Shown: piece by piece, positions 16,901 through 19,578 of the stretch | Layout of the letters: each line of letters begins with the position of its first letter | Position numbering within the stretch: position 1 is the first letter of the stretch | Assembly (NCBI GenBank): GCA_004552965.1 | Contig: SFMU01000037.1 | Location: 1-19,578, forward strand | DNA: 19,578 nt | Source of the DNA: Bacteroidales bacterium | GTDB lineage: Bacteria > Bacteroidota > Bacteroidia > Bacteroidales > UBA932 | Direction: 5' to 3' | The notes under the pieces: model-generated | The model's input: only the letters and a program-made list of their open reading frames with translations | Told to the model about the DNA's origin: nothing | Databases searched by the model: none | Made by a program: the position numbers and the translations under genes

Positions 16901-17437
16901 TTCAAGACTCTCGGCAAGGTCTACGGCAAGCAGATGAAGGAAATAGCTGCAGCCTTCGGCACCTTTGACCAGGCTACTATTTCCGCCATCCAGCAGGCTG
17001 AAGCCTGTGGCAGGGAATATTCAGTCAATCTTCCGTCAGGCAGCATTGTCCTCCGTCCCGGAGACTACGAAATCTCTTCCGAGGACATGCCGGGCTGGCT
17101 CGTTGCCAACGATGGCCCGCTGACTCTTGCCCTGGACATCGAGATTTCGGATGAACTCAGGAAGGAAGGCGTGGCGCGCGAGCTCATCAACAGGATCCAG
17201 AATCTGAGGAAGGATTGCGGTTTCGAGGTCACGGACAAGATCGGAGTGACTATCTTCTCCGACTCTGATGCCAAGACTGCCATCGACTCCGCCCTCGACT
17301 CTTTCGGAACATATGTGGCAAACCAGACTCTGGCCGTATCGGTCAAGTCTGCAGAACTTGAAGAGGCAGACTCTTCTGCATTGCAGGTAGAATGGGAAGA
17401 CGGCACCGTCAAGGCTGCCCTCACCATCATCAAATAA
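13979..17437 (+). CDS. ileS: Isoleucine--tRNA ligase, type 2, with GIHH signature
   Basis: This class I synthetase charges tRNA-Ile. It has 1152 residues, the length of the long eukaryote-like type 2 IleRS. The ATP-site motif reads GPPSANGKPGIHHVMAR: residues 55-58 are G-I-H-H where most class I synthetases have H-x-G-H. The second signature, KMSKR (692-696), is normal. GWDTHGLPVELGVEKKLGI and DVWFDSGAMPYAQ, and an editing-domain TTTPWTLPSNTALCV region, are all present. The C-terminus (RELINRIQNLRKDCGFEVTDKIGVTI) is the DUF5915-like tail of type 2 enzymes. Type 2 IleRS are known for low sensitivity to mupirocin. The ATG at 13979 fits the family N-terminus and lies about 55 bases after the predicted transcription start. 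dksA follows after 19 bases. Confidence 0.97.
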   Translation: MTFKEYKGLDLVSVGNEILDRWKKNHAFEKSLEVREGCPEFIFFEGPPSANGKPGIHHVMARSIKDAICRYKTQSGYKVNRRAGWDTHGLPVELGVEKKLGITKADIGPKIGIAEYNDTCRSEVMKYTEEWRNMTERVGYWVDMDDPYITYDNRYIETLWYLLKKIYDKGLLYKGYTIQPYSPTDGTGLSSHELNQPGCYKDVTDTTVTCQFEVIDDENSRKLRFAEEDVPVYFLAWTTTPWTLPSNTALCVGPSIDYVRVLSFNPYTGAKAVYVLAKALVGAWFNPKGADAPMEYSQGDKVVPYRILEGEFKGSDLVGIRYRQLIGWFSPVEGDAFRVISGDYVTTEDGTGVVHIAPTFGADDKKVATNFGIPGIMPVDRDGNPQAQVDRQGRFCRLEDLDPEYVAAHVDPSYSEYAGRYVKKGYKGYFEHNEAPDEVTLDVDLCMMLKADGRAFKIQKHVHNYPHSWRTDLPVLYYPLDSWFIKASAVKDQMVALNKTITWKPESTGTGRFGQWLENIQDWNLSRSRFWGTPLPIWRTDDGKEEICIGTVAELYSEIEKAVAAGVMDSNPLKALGFDPSDMSKENYDRIDLHRPYVDNIFLVSPSGRRMVRETDLIDVWFDSGAMPYAQEGIRNLGSDKFGCTADFIAEGVDQTRGWFYTLHAIHTMVSGTPAYKAVISNGLVLDKNGFKMSKRLGNAVDPFEELDKYGADALRWYMLTNAQPWDNLKFDEAGVDEVRRKFFGTLYNTYSFFALYANVDGFDPKSPKVAYSERPEIDRWIISLLNTLKQQVVAAYEDYDITTAGRLIQDFVCDNVSNWYVRLNRKRFWGGEMNVDKLSAYQTLHEVLVDIAVLSAPIAPFYMDRLYLDLVPDGSESVHYVNMPKSDPAVIDKDLEERMELAQKATSMVLALRRKVSIKVRQPLLKLIIPVISDKVRNQLEQVKQLILSEVNVKEAEFISDTAGIITKKIKPNFKTLGKVYGKQMKEIAAAFGTFDQATISAIQQAEACGREYSVNLPSGSIVLRPGDYEISSEDMPGWLVANDGPLTLALDIEISDELRKEGVARELINRIQNLRKDCGFEVTDKIGVTIFSDSDAKTAIDSALDSFGTYVANQTLAVSVKSAELEEADSSALQVEWEDGTVKAALTIIK

Positions 17438-17456
17438 TCTTAAATCTTTCGACATT

Positions 17457-17882
17457 ATGGCTGAGAATGACAAAATCACAGCTCCTGAGGGACCTCGGGT
17501 ACGCTACAGCGATGAAGAACTGGAAGAATTCAGGGCTATCATCAACGATATGCTTTCCAAGGCACGGAAAGAATATGATACTCTCCGCCGGGTGATCACC
17601 CATGGCGGCAGCAACGATATCGAGGACACGGCTCCTTCTTTCAAGACTGTTGAGGACGACGGCGCTTTCCAGCTTACCAAAGAGGAAGCCGGACAGCTTG
17701 CCCAGAGACAGTACAAGTTCATCCAGAACCTTGAGGCTGCTCTTGTCCGTATCGAGAACAAGACCTACGGTGTCTGCCGTGTGACCGGAGAACTTATCCC
17801 TAAGGAGAGACTCCGTCTTGTTCCCCATGCCACGCTGACAGTCAAGGCAAAGGAAATGCTCGCATCCAAGGGCAAGAACTGA
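17457..17882 (+). CDS. dksA: TraR/DksA family transcription factor lacking a complete zinc finger
   Basis: DksA-type proteins enter the RNA polymerase secondary channel and, usually with ppGpp, retune rRNA, tRNA and amino-acid promoters. It has 141 residues. A helical N-terminal region leads to a coiled-coil tip with the functional DxxDxA motif, D54-I-E-D57-T-A59, followed by the second helix (QLAQRQYKFIQNLEAALVRIENKTYGVCRVTGELI). The C4 finger spacing C-x2-C-x17-C-x2-C would put cysteines at 107, 110, 128 and 131, but the residues are C107, T110, T128 and A131. Zinc binding is therefore unlikely, although the RLRLVPHAT fold segment is retained. It sits between ileS (19 bases) and lspA (30 bases), in one operon. 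Start ATG 17457. Confidence 0.9.
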   Translation: MAENDKITAPEGPRVRYSDEELEEFRAIINDMLSKARKEYDTLRRVITHGGSNDIEDTAPSFKTVEDDGAFQLTKEEAGQLAQRQYKFIQNLEAALVRIENKTYGVCRVTGELIPKERLRLVPHATLTVKAKEMLASKGKN

Positions 17883-17912
17883 TTCAGGAAATAACCGCAA
17901 ACCGGAAAACTT

Positions 17913-18569
17913 GTGAAAGTTTCAAAAGGCACCAAACTGTTTGCCCTCGGAGTCCTGCTTGTAGTCATTGACCAGATCATGAAGATTCTGGTCAAGACGA
18001 ATATGCAGATTGGAGAGCATTTCAATGTGATAGGGAACTGGTTCCAGATCTTCTTCATCGAGAATGAGGGTATGGCCTTCGGAATGAAATTCGGCGGCAT
18101 GGCCGGAAAATTCTGCCTGTCCCTTTTCAGGATTATCCTCTTCGGTCTCCTCTTCTGGTGGATTTCATCTCTGTCCAGGAAATCGGTCACTCCGGATGGC
18201 GGCAAGGCCCTCCTGCCCGATGGCAAGACACCTGTCGTCCCCACTGGCGTGCTTGTCGGTCTGACTCTCATTGCCGCAGGGGCTATGGGCAACCTCATCG
18301 ACTGTCTGTTCTACGGACTGATTTTCGACTATGCCCCATTCATGTTCGGAAGAGTTGTCGACATGCTCTACTTCCCGCTGATCGACACGATCTGGCCGAC
18401 CTGGATGCCTTTTGTGGGAGGCGAGAGGTTCTTGTTCTTCGCTCCGATCTTCAATTTTGCAGACAGCTGTGTGACTGTCGGAGCCATCTATCTGCTGATT
18501 TTCCAGTATTCTTTCTTCATGCGCGAGGATGCCCCACGCACTAAAGACAAGAATGCAGCTGCAGAATAG
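17913..18569 (+). CDS. lspA: Lipoprotein signal peptidase (signal peptidase II)
   Basis: This inner-membrane aspartyl protease cuts signal peptides from prolipoproteins just before the lipidated Cys. It has 218 residues with four hydrophobic segments. VIDQIMKILV (18-27) is the first conserved box. FIENEGMAFGM is the substrate-loop box. GAMGNLIDCLFYGLIFDYAPFMFGRVVDMLYF carries the catalytic D150, and FNFADSCVTVG the second catalytic D184 and N181. It is longer than proteobacterial LspA because of a loop around residues 88-112 (SLSRKSVTPDGGKALLPDG) and another near 160-175. The start is GTG at 17913, chosen because no ATG lies in frame nearby and the family N-terminus begins here. It presumably serves, among others, the two lipoproteins encoded in this window. 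Confidence 0.94.
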   Translation: MKVSKGTKLFALGVLLVVIDQIMKILVKTNMQIGEHFNVIGNWFQIFFIENEGMAFGMKFGGMAGKFCLSLFRIILFGLLFWWISSLSRKSVTPDGGKALLPDGKTPVVPTGVLVGLTLIAAGAMGNLIDCLFYGLIFDYAPFMFGRVVDMLYFPLIDTIWPTWMPFVGGERFLFFAPIFNFADSCVTVGAIYLLIFQYSFFMREDAPRTKDKNAAAE

Positions 18570-18623
18570 CCGTCTCTCTGCAGCAATGCCCCTGCATGCC
18601 ATTGCCCTCGGCTAGCGTCATCC

Positions 18624-18700
18624 GCTAACAGCATTGTAACTTCGGCGGCGCATGCGTGAGTGGTGACAGCCCCGTTAGCAAGATTCTCAAAGTCTTTTTT
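18624..18700 (+). terminator. Possible weak terminator after lspA
   Basis: AAGATT (18680-18685), loop CTCAA and AGTCTT (18691-18696) form a short AT-rich stem running into six T's that end at 18700. An outer pair, GCTAAC (18624-18629) and GTTAGC (18674-18679), could close a larger structure. The stem is weak. The call rests on position and the T-run. Confidence 0.3.
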
Positions 18701-18709
18701 GGGGAAATG

Positions 18710-18741
18710 CTTGCATAATAACAAATTGTTGCATATCTTTG
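18710..18741 (+). promoter_or_regulatory. Promoter of the tRNA-Ser gene
   Basis: CTTG (18710-18713), 20 spacer bases and TATCTTTG (18734-18741) match the Bacteroidota consensus with one base off in the -33 box. The -7 box and spacing are identical to those of the ileS promoter. Transcription would start near 18747, about 23 bases before the tRNA. Confidence 0.7.
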
Positions 18742-18769
18742 CACTCCCTTCCCCAAAGGGATACATACT

Positions 18770-18854
18770 GGAGAGGTGGTAGAGTGGTCGATTACGGCAG
18801 TCTTGAAAACTGTTGAGCTGCGAGGCTCCGGGGGTTCGAATCCCTCCCTCTCCG
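18770..18854 (+). tRNA. tRNA-Ser(UGA)
   Basis: This 85-base class II tRNA has acceptor GGAGAGG (18770-18776) pairing with CCTCTCC (18847-18853) and discriminator G18854. The D-loop is of the GGTAGAGTGGTCGATT type. The anticodon stem GCAGT/ACTGT encloses loop CTTGAAA, with anticodon TGA at 18804-18806, reading UCA and probably other UCN codons. A long variable arm (TTGAGCTGCGAGGCTCC region) is typical of Ser, and the T arm contains GGTTCGAAT. No CCA is encoded; the next bases are CAA. A strong terminator hairpin follows immediately. Confidence 0.95.
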
Positions 18855-18918
18855 CAAAGCACGAAAATAAATCAGCGTCAAGCTTGCTTGAACGCTGATT
18901 TATTTTTTAGTGCTTTGC
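18854..18918. terminator. Long hairpin terminator after tRNA-Ser, probably bidirectional
   Basis: An outer perfect inverted repeat, GCAAAGCAC (18854-18862) and GTGCTTTGC (18910-18918), encloses an inner stem. In the inner stem, bases 18864-18878 pair with 18892-18906, and CAAG (18879-18882) pairs with CTTG (18887-18890) across one bulged A. The right arm contains the T-run TTTTTT (18903-18908), so it works as an intrinsic terminator for the tRNA. The complementary arm gives a U-rich run on the minus strand too. Confidence 0.8.
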
Positions 18919-18920
18919 AA

Positions 18921-18990
18921 CGCCCCGCCGCAGGCGGGGAGGGATGTCGGAGCGCCTCCGGCGCGACGAAATCCCGGAGAGAGAGGGATG
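18921..18990. repeat. Cluster of three GC-rich palindromes (REP-like)
   Basis: Three short hairpins follow one another: CCCCGCC/GGCGGGG with loop GCA (18923-18939), GCGCC/GGCGC with loop TCC (18952-18964), and ATCCC/GGGAT (18971-18989). The block is far more GC-rich than the sequence on either side and lies between the tRNA terminator and the hsdS fragment. It resembles a dispersed extragenic palindromic repeat. No second copy is seen in the window, so its repeat status is inferred. Confidence 0.4.
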
Positions 18991-19011
18991 AGTTTCCTCC
19001 GTTCAGGTACG

Positions 19012-19041
19012 AAAAAAGCACCTCAGTTGGGGCTGAAGTGC
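19012..19041 (-). terminator. Minus-strand intrinsic terminator after the hsdS fragment
   Basis: Read on the minus strand, GCACTTCAG (19041-19033), loop CCCCAA and CTGAGGTGC (19026-19018) pair with one mismatch and run into six T's (19017-19012). It lies about 10 bases past the last HsdS-like residue, which supports the view that the true end of the fragment is near 19050. Confidence 0.65.
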
Positions 19042-19374
19042 CTATTTCTTTCAATGGATTGACTTTATATGTTGACACAAAGGTACAACCTTTTCTTTGA
19101 ATCTCAAATATTTCTTCAAAAAGCACTCCGTCCACAAGGATAATATTATCACCGGAATGGATGAAACGTCCTGCATTCATCTGTTCTCCGTAAGGCTTAC
19201 CTCGAAGGTATTTGGCATCCAGACAAATGTAGTTTCCAGTCCTTTTTTCGCCGTCAATCAAAGCGGATATGGAGTGCAACTTCACAATGGCCCACGACTC
19301 CGGAAAAGAGAATGTAAGCTCAATTTCAGCGACCTCCGTGCCTATCCTCTCATAATACTTGCTATTGTGTTTAA

Positions 19375-19404
19375 TTAGCTAAACAAAATTAGCATATATG
19401 CTAA
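19375..19404. promoter_or_regulatory. Perfect 16-bp palindrome with a second half-palindrome, operator-like
   Basis: TTAGCATATATGCTAA (19389-19404) is perfectly self-complementary. A second palindrome, TTAGCTAA (19375-19382), shares its outer TTAGC/GCTAA arms and starts 14 bases away. A minus-strand -7-like TAATTTTG (19391-19384) overlaps the first palindrome. This arrangement is typical of an operator for a dimeric helix-turn-helix repressor overlapping a promoter, but it could also be a recombination site. No regulator gene is visible. Confidence 0.4.
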
Positions 19405-19578
19405 AATATTAGTATAATTGCAGCAGAGTTATATGACGAGGAATTATGAACGTGAAGAAGAATACAGAGGTTCGAAATAATTCTAAATGATAATGTTGCC
19501 AAAGGATATGTAAGAATTGAGGAGAGAGAACTTAATGGCATCGATGATGTTGTTTTTGAGATATGAGAAACAAACAAG
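19405..19578. other. AT-rich window end without a supportable gene
   Basis: The last ~170 bases are clearly AT-rich compared with the GC-rich core genes. The plus strand has a 15-codon ATG frame at 19433 and a 36-codon start-less frame (19456-19566) whose end reads DNVAKGYVRIEE and ends in VVFEI. The minus strand has a 47-codon frame. None has a recognisable domain or good initiation context. The start-less plus-strand frame could be the tail of a decayed gene. Confidence 0.4.

Larger units (their letters stand above)
18878..19378 (-). pseudogene. Fragment of type I restriction specificity subunit (HsdS-like), no start codon
   Basis: The frame is open from just after a TAG (19379-19381) to 18878. 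Its first part reads NSKYYERIGTEVAEIELT, then FSFPESWAIVKLHSISALIDG, matching the linker-plus-domain entry (YEKI...IPFEIPESWxWVxL) of Bacteroidota HsdS proteins. CLDAKYLRGK, GRFIHSGDNIILVDG and a diverged STYK (family: ILVDGENSGEVF...GSTFK) follow. HsdS sets the DNA sequence recognised by type I restriction-modification enzymes. Recognisable similarity ends near 19052. The rest of the frame runs through a terminator and palindromes and is probably not protein-coding. No ATG opens the homologous part (first GTG at 19285), and one target domain is at best incomplete. It is either a relic or a silent cassette whose expression partner lies beyond the window. Confidence 0.6.

Noticed and set aside
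18488..18862. 124-codon minus-strand frame across the lspA end and tRNA
   Set aside because: It runs antisense through a tRNA gene and the lspA 3' end, with no recognisable domain.
18840..18990. Possible attachment-site repeat: ATCCCTCCCTCTCCG at the tRNA 3' end versus a near copy on the opposite strand at about 18975-18989
   Set aside because: The second copy is inverted, imperfect and low-complexity pyrimidine-rich, and it is part of another hairpin. An integration site would give a direct repeat, and no integrase is visible.
19456..19566. Start-less 36-codon plus-strand frame near the window end
   Set aside because: The composition looks protein-like but there is no start codon, the upstream side is closed by a stop, and no family is recognised. 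It is too short to call.
1..19578. CRISPR array, insertion sequence, toxin-antitoxin or complete defence system
   Set aside because: No regularly spaced repeats, transposase motifs or paired small toxin genes were seen. The only defence-related sequence is the hsdS fragment.

Overview
The window looks like a chromosomal segment from a GC-rich member of the Bacteroidota, probably an uncultured gut-type Bacteroidales. The evidence is a DUF4290 protein (a family known from this phylum), a FISUMP-domain lipoprotein whose Cys is followed by KKDDDE, a type-2 isoleucyl-tRNA synthetase, and promoters of the phylum's own TTTG / TAnnTTTG type instead of -35/-10 boxes. Shine-Dalgarno sequences are weak or absent. 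Most of the window is core genome. Only the last ~0.7 kb looks accessory.

Region 1 (1-9057, + strand) is a tight run: addB (5' end cut by the window edge), addA, a DUF4290 protein, ftsK and a lolA-like gene. addB/addA and DUF4290/ftsK each overlap by 4 bases (ATGA), which suggests translational coupling. AddAB would process double-strand breaks for recombination. FtsK pumps DNA through the closing septum. LolA ferries lipoproteins to the outer membrane. Two candidate -7 elements at 5271-5287 suggest that the DUF4290-ftsK part has its own promoter.

Region 2 (9067-11259) is a divergent pair. A FISUMP lipoprotein with a surface-export-like signal lies on the minus strand, and apbE, a lipoprotein FAD:protein FMN transferase, lies on the plus strand. 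The spacer carries a direct repeat flanking a hairpin just before apbE.

Region 3 (11234-13777, - strand) is a four-gene operon, cvpA-tsaB-rpiB-truB. Its last gene overlaps the 3' end of apbE tail to tail by 26 bases.

Region 4 (13886-18569, + strand) is ileS-dksA-lspA, driven by a textbook Bacteroidota promoter at 13886-13917. IleS carries the swapped signature GIHH in place of HIGH. The DksA-like protein has lost three of its four zinc cysteines but keeps the DxxDxA tip motif.

Region 5 (18570-19578) begins with a promoter, a tRNA-Ser(UGA) gene and a very long hairpin terminator. After these the character changes: a GC-rich cluster of small palindromes, a minus-strand terminator, a start-less fragment of a type I restriction specificity subunit (hsdS), and an AT-rich end with a 16-bp perfect palindrome. 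This reads as the edge of an accessory or restriction-modification locus next to a tRNA gene. I found no complete novel defence system, CRISPR array or intact mobile element. The items most worth checking are the GIHH IleRS, the single-cysteine DksA, the start-less hsdS cassette with its palindrome, and the strong over-representation of the 9-mer GGCATATTC.
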